Assembly (NCBI GenBank): GCA_050045915.1
Contig: JBNGCR010000008.1
Span: forward strand, 4,199-68,198
Length of the DNA: 64,000 bases
Reading direction: 5' to 3'
Origin: Limnospira sp050045915
Lineage (GTDB): Bacteria > Cyanobacteriota > Cyanobacteriia > Cyanobacteriales > Microcoleaceae
A program made the position numbers and the translations under genes. Shown piece after piece: positions 1 through 7,390 of the stretch (position 1 is its first letter; every line of letters begins with the position of its first letter). The notes below the pieces were generated by a model. The model did not search any database. It saw only the letters and a program-made list of their open reading frames with translations, and had not been told where the DNA came from.

Positions 1-225
1 CGCCAACAGTCCCAAAAACTGATCGCCGAGGCCCAGGCTGAAGCCCAAAAAATTGCGGCAGGCCAAATGGCCGAAGCTCAACAGGAAGCCCAACAGATCA
101 GAGAAAAAGCGGCTCAGGAAATTGAGCAACAGAAACAGGAAGCCCTCCAAGAACTAGAACAACAGGTTGACACCCTCAGCCACCAGATTCTAGACAAACT
201 CTTGGGACCCGGGCTGATCGGGTAG
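1..225 (+). CDS. atpG: ATP synthase F0 subunit b' (3' part only)
   Basis: The window opens inside this gene. Frame 1 is open from base 1 and gives 74 residues before TAG. The product is an Ala/Gln/Glu/Lys-rich amphipathic helix with no hydrophobic segment left, ending in LSHQILDKLLG, as expected for the C-terminal half of the peripheral stalk. Cyanobacteria and chloroplasts carry two diverged b subunits (b and b') side by side, and the next gene is a clear b subunit, so b' is the natural reading. It pairs with b to form the stator that holds F1 static against rotor torque at the thylakoid membrane. The N-terminal membrane anchor lies upstream of the window. Naming varies; atpG is the common cyanobacterial symbol for b'. 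Confidence 0.85.
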   Translation, partial: RQQSQKLIAEAQAEAQKIAAGQMAEAQQEAQQIREKAAQEIEQQKQEALQELEQQVDTLSHQILDKLLGPGLIG

Positions 226-391
226 CGGTCCTCCGAACACTGACTTTTACCCCTCCCAGGTCAAATTGATAGGGTGAGGATTTTGCAGCGGTTGGGCTTC
301 GGTGAGTCGGGAAACGGAAAACCGGCGCGATCGCCCTTTCTTCCCACTAACAGTTGGGTTCGACCTTAACAATTGAGATTATGAGAAGAGG

Positions 392-928
392 ATGATGGGG
401 AATGTTGTATTGCTGGCTACGGAAGCCGGCGCGGAAGGTGGTTTTGGTCTAAATTTCAATATTTTAGAAACCAACCTGATAAACTTGGCAATTATTATTG
501 GTTTGCTCGTGTACTACGGGCGGAGCTTCCTCGGAAAAGTTTTGAGCGAAAGACGGGCTCGGATCGAGGAAGCCATCACGGAGGCGGAGCGGCGGGCTCA
601 GGACGCGGCGAAGGCTCTGGCCGAACAGCAAGAGAAATTGACCCGGGCCCAGGCGGAGGCGGAGCGGATCAAGGCCGAAGCCCAGGAACGCGCCCAAAGC
701 CTCAAGGAGCGCATCGCCGCTCAGGCTACCGAAGATGTGGAACGGATGAAAGCCTCGGCAAATCGGGATTTGGAAGCGGACCGGGAGCGAGCGATCGCGC
801 AATTGCGGGCGCTGGCCGTGTCCCGAGCCATCGATCGCGCCGAAGGGCAGTTGCGGGAGCGCCTGGATGAAGGTGCCCAGCATCAAATTGTCGATCGCTC
901 CCTGGCGTTACTTGGAGGAGGTTCATGA
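392..928 (+). CDS. atpF: ATP synthase F0 subunit b
   Basis: A 178-residue b subunit. Residues about 24-45 (NILETNLINLAIIIGLLVYY) are the single membrane anchor. The remainder is a long charged coiled coil rich in Glu, Arg and Ala, including SERRARIEEAITEAERRAQ. It dimerises with b' to make the peripheral stalk linking F0 to the delta subunit on F1. Two adjacent ATGs (392 and 395) could start translation; a purine-rich GAAGAGG abuts the first, so 395 gives better spacing, and the choice changes one residue. The gene lies 166 bp after b' and its stop overlaps the delta start by four bases (ATGA), which implies translational coupling. The length and domain plan are normal for the family. Confidence 0.96.
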   Translation: MMGNVVLLATEAGAEGGFGLNFNILETNLINLAIIIGLLVYYGRSFLGKVLSERRARIEEAITEAERRAQDAAKALAEQQEKLTRAQAEAERIKAEAQERAQSLKERIAAQATEDVERMKASANRDLEADRERAIAQLRALAVSRAIDRAEGQLRERLDEGAQHQIVDRSLALLGGGS

Positions 929-1473
929 GCGGAATAGTCGGTGAAATTGTCGAACCCTACGCGGCCGCTTTGATGTCGGTGGCCGGGTCCCACGACCTGA
1001 CCGAAGACTTCGGCCATCAGATGCGATCGCTCGTCAGCCTGTTGGACGAATCGGGCGACCTGCGGGAATTCCTCAGCAACCCGGTCATCAACCGCAACGA
1101 CAAAAAAGCGGTTCTCAACCGGGTGGTAGGAGATGAGGTCAACCCCTACCTGCGGAACTTCTTGATGCTGCTCGTCGATCGCGGGCGCATCCTGTTCCTC
1201 GAAGAAATCGGCAAACAGTATTTGGCTTTGCTGCGAGAACTCAACCAAACCGTTTTGGCCGAAGTGACCTCAGCGGTCGAACTCAACGACGATCAAAAGC
1301 GCGTCGTCGTCGAGAAAGTTAAATCCCTCACCGGGGCGCGGAATGTCGAGCTCGAAACGAAAATCAATTCCGACCTGCTCGGCGGCGTGATCATTCAAGT
1401 GGGCTCCCAAGTCTTCGATGCCAGCCTGCGCGGACAACTGCGCCGGATCGGAGTGAGCCTGAGCGCCAGTTGA
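925..1473 (+). CDS. atpH: ATP synthase F1 subunit delta
   Basis: A 182-residue OSCP/delta family protein. It has the helical N-terminal domain (EPYAAALMSVAGSHDLTEDFGHQMRS begins it) and the conserved C-terminal signature DLLGGVIIQVGSQVFDASLRGQL. It caps the F1 hexamer and binds the b/b' stalk. Translation starts at the ATG that overlaps the b stop codon, and there is no competing upstream start. It is called atpD in some cyanobacterial literature and atpH elsewhere. An 80-bp spacer separates it from the alpha gene. Nothing unusual is seen. Confidence 0.96.
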   Translation: MSGIVGEIVEPYAAALMSVAGSHDLTEDFGHQMRSLVSLLDESGDLREFLSNPVINRNDKKAVLNRVVGDEVNPYLRNFLMLLVDRGRILFLEEIGKQYLALLRELNQTVLAEVTSAVELNDDQKRVVVEKVKSLTGARNVELETKINSDLLGGVIIQVGSQVFDASLRGQLRRIGVSLSAS

Positions 1474-1553
1474 GATCGGGGACGATCCAGCCGACCCGAT
1501 CGCCATTCATCCATTCACTTTAACCCCTAGCAACCGATTGAAAACACGGAACT

Positions 1554-3071
1554 ATGGTATCCATCAGACCTGACGAAATCGCCAATATCATCAGAGACCA
1601 AATCGAACAGTACGACCAAGACGTGAAAGTGTCGAACGTCGGCACCGTGCTGCAAGTCGGCGACGGCATCGCCCGGATCTACGGCCTGGATAAAGCGATG
1701 GCCGGGGAGCTGCTCGAATTCGCCGACGGAACCATCGGTATCGCCCTAAACCTGGAAGAAGACAACGTGGGTGCGGTACTCATGGGCGAAGGCCTAGAGA
1801 TCGAAGAAGGCTCCTCCGTGATCGCCACCGGCAAGATCGCCCAGGTTCCCGTGGGCGAAGCCACCCTCGGACGGGTCGTGGATGCCCTCGGCCGCCCCAT
1901 CGACGGCAAAGGCGACCTGCAAACCACCGAAACCCGCCTGATCGAATCCCCAGCGCCCGGTATCATCGCCCGCCGCTCCGTGTGCGAACCCATGCAGACG
2001 GGGATCAGCGCCATTGACTCGATGATTCCCATCGGCCGGGGCCAGCGGGAACTGATCATCGGCGACCGCCAGACCGGTAAAACCGCGATCGCCATCGACA
2101 CGATCATCAACCAGAAAGAAGAAGACGTGATCTGCGTCTATGTGGCGATCGGCCAAAAAGCCTCCACCGTCGCCCAGGTGGTCGATACCTTGGAAGAAAA
2201 AGGCGCCCTGGACTACACCATCGTCGTCGCGGCTAACGCCAGCGACTCCGCCACCCTGCAATACCTGGCCCCCTACACCGGAGCCGCGATGGCGGAATAC
2301 TTCATGTACCAGGGCAAGGCTACCCTGGTCATCTACGACGACCTTTCCAAGCAAGCCCAGGCCTACCGCCAGATGTCCCTGTTGCTGCGCCGTCCCCCCG
2401 GCCGGGAAGCTTACCCCGGAGACGTGTTCTACCTCCACTCCCGCCTGTTGGAGCGGGCTGCCAAACTCAACGACGAACTCGGCGGCGGCAGTATGACGGC
2501 TCTGCCGATCATCGAAACCCAAGCGGGTGACGTTTCCGCCTACATCCCCACCAACGTGATTTCTATCACCGACGGCCAGATCTTCCTGTCCGCCGACCTG
2601 TTTAACTCCGGTATGCGTCCGGCGGTGAACGCCGGGATCTCCGTGTCCCGAGTCGGTTCCGCTGCCCAAACTAAAGCCATGAAGAAAGTGGCCGGGAAAG
2701 TGAAACTCGAACTGGCCCAGTACGCGGAACTCGCCGCCTTCTCCCAGTTCGCCTCCGACCTCGACCAGGCGACCCGGAACCAGTTGGAGCGGGGCAAGCG
2801 CCTGCAGGAGTTGCTCAAGCAGCCCCAAAACTCGCCCCTGCAACTGTTTGAACAGGTAGCCTTGATCTACTCCGGAATCAACGGCTATCTCGACGACATC
2901 CCCGTGGAGAAAGTCACCGCCTTCACCACCGGTTTGCGGGATTACCTGAAAAATAGTAAGCCGAAGTACGGCGAAATCATTCAGAGCCAAAAAGTTCTGA
3001 CCGAAGAAGCCGAAACCCTTCTCAAAGAAGCGATCGCCGAATTCAAGCAGACCTTCTTAGTTTCAGCCTAG
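1554..3071 (+). CDS. atpA: ATP synthase F1 subunit alpha
   Basis: A full-length 505-residue alpha subunit. The P-loop reads GDRQTGKTA near residue 170. The alpha signature PAVNAGISVSRVGSAAQ near residue 355 contains the arginine that reaches into the neighbouring beta catalytic site. Three alpha and three beta subunits form the F1 head; the beta and epsilon genes are not in this window, matching the usual cyanobacterial split into two operons. The N-terminus MVSIRPDEIANIIRDQIEQY is typical. Long antisense reading frames across this gene reflect codon bias and not coding. Confidence 0.99.
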   Translation: MVSIRPDEIANIIRDQIEQYDQDVKVSNVGTVLQVGDGIARIYGLDKAMAGELLEFADGTIGIALNLEEDNVGAVLMGEGLEIEEGSSVIATGKIAQVPVGEATLGRVVDALGRPIDGKGDLQTTETRLIESPAPGIIARRSVCEPMQTGISAIDSMIPIGRGQRELIIGDRQTGKTAIAIDTIINQKEEDVICVYVAIGQKASTVAQVVDTLEEKGALDYTIVVAANASDSATLQYLAPYTGAAMAEYFMYQGKATLVIYDDLSKQAQAYRQMSLLLRRPPGREAYPGDVFYLHSRLLERAAKLNDELGGGSMTALPIIETQAGDVSAYIPTNVISITDGQIFLSADLFNSGMRPAVNAGISVSRVGSAAQTKAMKKVAGKVKLELAQYAELAAFSQFASDLDQATRNQLERGKRLQELLKQPQNSPLQLFEQVALIYSGINGYLDDIPVEKVTAFTTGLRDYLKNSKPKYGEIIQSQKVLTEEAETLLKEAIAEFKQTFLVSA

Positions 3072-3081
3072 GGGGTTGAAT

Positions 3082-3119
3082 GGTGGGGGGACGATCCTTC
3101 GTGGGAGGCACCCCCCGCC
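3082..3119 (+). promoter_or_regulatory. Intercistronic stem-loop between alpha and gamma genes
   Basis: GGTGGGGGG at 3082-3090 can pair with CCCCCCGCC at 3111-3119, with one T-G wobble and a 20-nt loop. No T-run follows, so it is not a classical terminator. It sits in the alpha-gamma spacer, where it could affect RNA processing or the relative yield of gamma. The structure is seen by eye; the role is inferred. Confidence 0.45.
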
Positions 3120-3153
3120 ATTGGCAACTGAGAGTTACCGGATAATCAAAGCC

Positions 3154-4104
3154 ATGTCAAACTTAAAAGCGATCCGCGATCGCATCGCATCGGTTAAAAA
3201 TACTCAAAAAATTACGGAAGCCATGCGCCTGGTCGCTTCGGCAAAAGTCCGTCGCGCCCAGGAACAAGTTCTCGCCACCCGCCCCTTCGCCGACCGTCTG
3301 GCGGGGATTCTCTACAGCCTGCAAAGTCGCCTCCAGTTCGAGGACGTGGACTCTCCCCTCCTCGAACAGCGCGAGGTCAAAAAAGTCGGGCTGCTGGTGA
3401 TTGCGGGCAACCGCGGCCTGTGCGGCACCTACAACAGCAACATCATCAAGCGGGCTGAGGCCCGGGCGAGGGAACTCGAAGCCGAGGGCATCGATTACAG
3501 CTACCTGCTGGTGGGTCGCAAGGCGATCCAATACTTCACCCGCCGAGATGTCCCCATCAAAGGCTGCCGGGACAACCCCGAAAAACTGCCCCCCGTGGAG
3601 CGGGTTTCGGGTGCGGCCGACGAGGTTTTGTCCTGGTTCCTGTCGGGGGATGTCGATCGCATCGAATTGATTTACACGAAATTCGTGTCCCTGATCAGTT
3701 CCAAACCAGTCATCCAAACCCTGCTCCCCCTCGACCGCCAAGGTTTGGAGGCGCAGGATGACGAGGTGTTCCGCCTCACCACCAAAGGGGGCCAGTTCGA
3801 TGTCACCCGCGAGAAGGTGACAATCACCCCGGAAAACTTCCCCCGAGACATGATTTTCGAGCAAGATCCGGTGCAAATCCTGAACGCCCTGCTGCCGTTA
3901 TTCTTGACCAACCAACTCCTGAGAGCTTGGCAGGAATCCACGGCCAGCGAACTCGCGGCCCGGATGACGGCGATGAGCAACGCCAGCGACAACGCCAAGG
4001 ACTTGCAAAAAACCCTCACCCTCTCATACAACAAAGCGCGTCAGGCGTCAATCACCCAGCAAATTCTGGAGGTTGTCGGCGGAGCTGCAGCTCTGGAAGG
4101 GTAA
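3154..4104 (+). CDS. atpC: ATP synthase F1 subunit gamma
   Basis: A 316-residue central rotor shaft subunit. The N-terminus MSNLKAIRDRIASVKNTQKITEAMRLVASAKVRRAQ and the C-terminus ending in NKARQASITQQILEVVGGAAAL are the two family signatures that form the coiled-coil shaft. The frame is open further upstream to 3076, but the first residues there match nothing in the family, and ATG 3154 gives the canonical start. The middle region carries the insertion typical of cyanobacterial and chloroplast gamma, around EDVDSPLLEQREVKKVG to RDVPIKGCRDNPEKLP. The symbol follows cyanobacterial use (atpG in enteric nomenclature). Heptamer repeats begin directly after the stop codon. Confidence 0.97.
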   Translation: MSNLKAIRDRIASVKNTQKITEAMRLVASAKVRRAQEQVLATRPFADRLAGILYSLQSRLQFEDVDSPLLEQREVKKVGLLVIAGNRGLCGTYNSNIIKRAEARARELEAEGIDYSYLLVGRKAIQYFTRRDVPIKGCRDNPEKLPPVERVSGAADEVLSWFLSGDVDRIELIYTKFVSLISSKPVIQTLLPLDRQGLEAQDDEVFRLTTKGGQFDVTREKVTITPENFPRDMIFEQDPVQILNALLPLFLTNQLLRAWQESTASELAARMTAMSNASDNAKDLQKTLTLSYNKARQASITQQILEVVGGAAALEG

Positions 4105-4188
4105 TAATTGATAATTGATAATTGATAATTGATAATTGATAATTGTTAATTGTTAATTGTTAATTGTTAATTGTTAATTGTTAATGAT
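4105..4188. repeat. Heptanucleotide tandem repeat (TAATTGA/TAATTGT)
   Basis: Five exact copies of TAATTGA run into six exact copies of TAATTGT, starting at the base after the gamma-subunit stop codon and ending at the stop of the convergent nuclease-like gene. This is the short tandemly repeated (STRR) class known in cyanobacteria. The abrupt change of unit half-way suggests two expansion events. Confidence 0.95.
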
Positions 4189-4191
4189 TCC

Positions 4192-5001
4192 TCAGATGGG
4201 GATTTCTTCGATGTCGGAGACAGGGGAGATCTGACGGGGGAGTGCGGTTTCGGCCGCGCTCCCTTTGTCAATTTCTAGGGCGCGATCGCAGCGTCGGGCG
4301 AAGGGGCAACAGCGACAGATCCCCGAGGCTTCGTCCACCTGGGGGAACGGTTCCCCCCGTCCGTAGCGGTTCAAATAATCCCCGAGGCGATCGCACAGGT
4401 GAACCAAATCCCGGCTGGTTTTTTGATGTTGCTGGCGATTGTAGGAAAACGTCACCTTTTCCGGGGGACCCTTCCCCGCCGGACGCACGAACCAGTAAGT
4501 CATCGACACCCGTTCGGGCGGATAGTGGCTGGTTTCCACCAACAAATAAAGATATAAACGAGTTTGCCAATTGTTCGCCAAAGCCGCCCGATCTTTGGGG
4601 CGGGGATAGGTTTTCCAGTCGATAATTTGGGCTTCCTTTTCCCCTGCGATTAACAGATCGTAAACGGCCACAAGTAGGTACTCCCCGAGAGCCAGACTGC
4701 GGTGATGTTCCGCATCCCGCCAAATCCCGCCCCCTTCGGGGGGTTGAAAAATTTCCGGCGCCGCCGCCATCAAGCCCAGGAACGCCTCCCGCAACGCCAG
4801 GTCATCGGCCATCAACGCCGCGATCGGCAAGCCGAGTTCTCGCTGCTGCATCAACAAATGGAACCGCTCTCCCCAGGCAGTCCGTTCTTCGAGAGTTAAC
4901 GATGTCGGCGAGATCGAACCCTCAACGTCGGCGTGCTGAAATTTGCGCGGACAACTTTCGAGTCGGTTTAGATGTTGCTGGGACAATCTCAACGGAACCA
5001 T
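4192..5001 (-). CDS. PD-(D/E)XK nuclease family protein with C-terminal Cys cluster
   Basis: A 269-residue protein of the RecB/Cas4-like PD-(D/E)XK superfamily. The catalytic-type motifs are visible as AVYDLLIAG (motif D), QIIDWKTYP (the D...xK element) and the downstream QTRLYLYLLV helix with its conserved Q and Y. An N-terminal SQQHLNRLESCPRKFQ and a C-terminal GICRCCPFARRCDR supply one plus several cysteines in the arrangement that ligates a 4Fe-4S cluster in AddB- and Cas4-type nucleases. No helicase or Cas genes are adjacent, so a role in DNA end processing is known only at family level. It is convergent with the ATP synthase operon and separated from it by the heptamer tract. The specific substrate is unknown. 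Confidence 0.8.
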   Translation of the reverse strand: MVPLRLSQQHLNRLESCPRKFQHADVEGSISPTSLTLEERTAWGERFHLLMQQRELGLPIAALMADDLALREAFLGLMAAAPEIFQPPEGGGIWRDAEHHRSLALGEYLLVAVYDLLIAGEKEAQIIDWKTYPRPKDRAALANNWQTRLYLYLLVETSHYPPERVSMTYWFVRPAGKGPPEKVTFSYNRQQHQKTSRDLVHLCDRLGDYLNRYGRGEPFPQVDEASGICRCCPFARRCDRALEIDKGSAAETALPRQISPVSDIEEIPI

Positions 5002-5052
5002 AGCCCTAGGCGCTTCTAAGTCGGGAATAGGGAGTAGGAAGTGGGGTCATAA

Positions 5053-5090
5053 ATTATCAATTGTCAATTGTCAATTATCAATTGTTAATG
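5053..5090. repeat. Heptanucleotide tandem repeat (ATTATCA/ATTGTCA)
   Basis: About five 7-bp units (ATTATCA, ATTGTCA twice, ATTATCA, ATTGTTA) lie between the KaiB-domain gene and the nuclease-like gene. The repeat extends into the coding sequence of the KaiB-domain gene and supplies its stop codon. Confidence 0.9.
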
Positions 5091-5860
5091 TCGCCCAAAA
5101 GTCGGAGAATCGTGTCCACGTCGTGGAGCTCCCCGACGATCCGCCGCCCGGGTTTGGGCCACACCTTCACCAGGGTTGGGGTAGCGGAAATTTGGTTGGC
5201 TTCCGCCTGTTCGGGGTGCTTGAGGACATCGATCACCTTGAGGGTGTAGGGATGACTTAGCGATCGCTCCAACAGTTGGTGCAGGATTTCCAGGGTTTGT
5301 TCCGTGGCCAAACTGTGACCCGAGACAAACAGTCGCAACACATACCCCTGAGTGGATGCCGTCGGGGTTGCCGATTTGAAAAAGCTCCGGGATGGCGGGA
5401 GAGAACTTATCCCATCGCTCGAAATATCCGTTTGAGTCTCCATTGGCTGAAACCTCACAATCAGGTCGTGATTTTCCCAAAGTTCTGGAAATTGCCGATG
5501 GTAGGTTGCCAGGACAAGCGGATTGCAAAGCTCCTCGCTGACATGAGCCGGCTGCCAAGGCACGTCCCCGGCTTCAAAGATGGCATTGAGCAAAATTTGA
5601 TATCGTAGCACCTGGGGGTGAGCTTCTGCGGAAACCTTCACTTCCTGAGTGTTCGGATCGAGCCAGCGATCGAGGGTAGCCGTGTAACACGGAACCAAAA
5701 AATGGGGGGGTTCCGGTAAACCGAGGATTTCTTGCAAAGCCGTACACAAATTCAGATGCCACCGTCGCCGTTTACTCGGATCGATGCAATAAATCAGGTC
5801 TCCCCCCGGTGTAAACAGTGCAATCCCCTTATATAAATTCGGAACCGTAGATGAATTCAA
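5078..5860 (-). CDS. KaiB-domain protein with long N-terminal extension
   Basis: A 260-residue protein. Residues about 171-257 are a KaiB/thioredoxin-like domain: YVLRLFVSGHSLATEQTL opens it, and VIDVLKHPEQAEANQISATPTLVKVWP contains the cis-proline segment. KaiB is normally about 100 residues; this protein adds about 145 residues of unrecognised sequence (DLIYCIDPSKRRRWHLNLC, TATLDRWLDPNTQEV) and a Ser/Thr/Pro-rich linker. Long KaiB-like proteins are known in cyanobacteria, but their role in the KaiABC clock is not established and no kaiA or kaiC is present. The gene lies downstream of pilT on the same strand, with a terminator-like hairpin between. Its last codons (Asp-Ile-Asn-Asn-stop) are written in heptamer repeat sequence. 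Confidence 0.78.
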   Translation of the reverse strand: MNSSTVPNLYKGIALFTPGGDLIYCIDPSKRRRWHLNLCTALQEILGLPEPPHFLVPCYTATLDRWLDPNTQEVKVSAEAHPQVLRYQILLNAIFEAGDVPWQPAHVSEELCNPLVLATYHRQFPELWENHDLIVRFQPMETQTDISSDGISSLPPSRSFFKSATPTASTQGYVLRLFVSGHSLATEQTLEILHQLLERSLSHPYTLKVIDVLKHPEQAEANQISATPTLVKVWPKPGRRIVGELHDVDTILRLLGDINN

Positions 5861-5905
5861 ATTCCAGAGTATCGGTTCGCACTCATCAGTTAGATCTGAA
5901 AATAT

Positions 5906-5933
5906 ATCGGGTTGCTACTACCAGCAACCCGAT
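5906..5933 (-). terminator. Stem-loop downstream of pilT
   Basis: ATCGGGTTGCT and AGCAACCCGAT form a perfect 11-bp stem with a 6-nt loop. On the minus strand it is followed by ATATTTTC, a weak U-rich tail. It lies 60 bp after the pilT stop and before the KaiB-domain gene, so it probably terminates or attenuates pilT transcription. Confidence 0.65.
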
Positions 5934-5992
5934 CTTCTGATTTCTACTTTACACCACAGTTGAGACTGACCGGGGAAAATTTCACACTTTCC

Positions 5993-7243
5993 TTAGACTC
6001 TACCCCGCAACATCTGACTCATTTCGTTGGGGAACGGCGACACCTCCAGACAGATTTCCTCCGTGATCCGACCCTCTTGATACAACTCGTACAGGGAGCG
6101 GTTCATGGTCGTCATGCCCTCGTAAGTATCCTTAAGCATAATTTGGTTGATTTCCTCATACTGATCCTTGACGATATATTCCTTGATGACATCGGTATTG
6201 ATCAGGATGTCGTGGAATGCCGCCCGCTTCCCGTCCGTAGTTTTACACAGCAGTTGGGCGATGATCGCCACCAAGGTTTCCGAAATTGAAACCTTAATCG
6301 ATTCCTGTTCTTCCGCCGAGAACATATCCAAAATCCGGGTCAGGGTTTTGATGGCGCTGTTGGTGTGCAGGGTTCCGGCAACCAAGTGACCCGTCGAAGC
6401 CGCCTTGATCGCGATCTGCATCGTTTCCTTATCCCGAATTTCCCCCACCAACATCATGTCCGGGTCCTGTCGGAGCGCCCCCTTCAAGGCGTTGAAAAAC
6501 TTCAAGGTGTGTCGCCCGACTTCCCGGTGTTTGATCAGGGATTTCCGGCTCTGGTGGACGAATTCCACCGGATCTTCGATGGTAATAATGTGGTAGGCGT
6601 AATTTTTGTTGATGTAGTCGATCATCGCCGCCAGGGTGGTGGATTTACCGGAACCCGTCGGCCCGGTGATCAACATCAACCCCTTGTGGTAGTTGCAGAT
6701 CTTTTTGAACACCTCCGGCAACTTCAACTGTTCCAGGGTGAGGATGGTGGCTCCGATCAGTCGCAGCACCATCGCCGGACCGCTGAGGGAGTCGAAGATG
6801 CTGATCCGAATCCGCACGAACCCCAAATCGGCCGCACCGTCAAAGTCCAGGTTTTCTTGGAACTGGTGAATTTCTTCGTCCGTCAGGACTTCCCGCAGCC
6901 AACTCATAAACGTGTTGAGATCCGTTTCCGGCCACTCTTGGGGGGTGATGTCGCCGCGCTGTCTGAGTCGGGGAAGTTCTCCGACACCGAGGTGAACGTC
7001 AGAGGCTCCGAGTTCGTCAGCTAGTTTCACAATTTCTCGGAGGGTGGGATGTCCGGGACTCGGGCCGGGTCCTCTGGGGGTGACGGCTGCCGCGGGGGTG
7101 GCGGGGGCGGCGGGTTGGGCCGGTTGGGATGGGGGACTGGTTTGGCCGCCCGGTGCCGGCGGGCGAGGCGGTTTCGGCGCAGGCGGACGAGGGACTCCCG
7201 AACCGGGCCGAGGCGGAACGGGGGGACGCGATGATTGTGTCAT
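5993..7243 (-). CDS. pilT: Type IV pilus retraction ATPase PilT family, Pro-rich N-terminus
   Basis: A 416-residue secretion-type ATPase. Residues 1-67 are a disordered Pro/Ala/Gly head. The PilT core begins at TLREIVKLADELGASDVHLGVG. The Walker A motif is GPTGSGKST at 194-202; an Asp box reads ITIEDPVEFVH; the Walker B region is RQDPDMMLVGEIRDKETM; and the His box is TGHLVAGTLHTNSA. PilT powers pilus retraction from the cytoplasmic face of the inner membrane. Canonical cyanobacterial pilT1 sits between pilB and pilC. This one stands alone beside a KaiB-like gene, so it is more likely a second paralogue (pilT2-like), where family members affect phototaxis direction. The paralogue assignment is inferred from context only. 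Confidence 0.92.
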   Translation of the reverse strand: MTQSSRPPVPPRPGSGVPRPPAPKPPRPPAPGGQTSPPSQPAQPAAPATPAAAVTPRGPGPSPGHPTLREIVKLADELGASDVHLGVGELPRLRQRGDITPQEWPETDLNTFMSWLREVLTDEEIHQFQENLDFDGAADLGFVRIRISIFDSLSGPAMVLRLIGATILTLEQLKLPEVFKKICNYHKGLMLITGPTGSGKSTTLAAMIDYINKNYAYHIITIEDPVEFVHQSRKSLIKHREVGRHTLKFFNALKGALRQDPDMMLVGEIRDKETMQIAIKAASTGHLVAGTLHTNSAIKTLTRILDMFSAEEQESIKVSISETLVAIIAQLLCKTTDGKRAAFHDILINTDVIKEYIVKDQYEEINQIMLKDTYEGMTTMNRSLYELYQEGRITEEICLEVSPFPNEMSQMLRGRV

Positions 7244-7390
7244 AAGTCAGGCTACCTAAACTGAGGGATATCCAATCGAGTCAGGTTCTCTTCTCAGTCT
7301 AGCCCCGAATCAATTCAACCCGCAAAGGTGCGCTACAAAAATTAGGGAGGGGGGATAAAAAGCGGATTTCTGGGGCAATTGCCACCCAAG

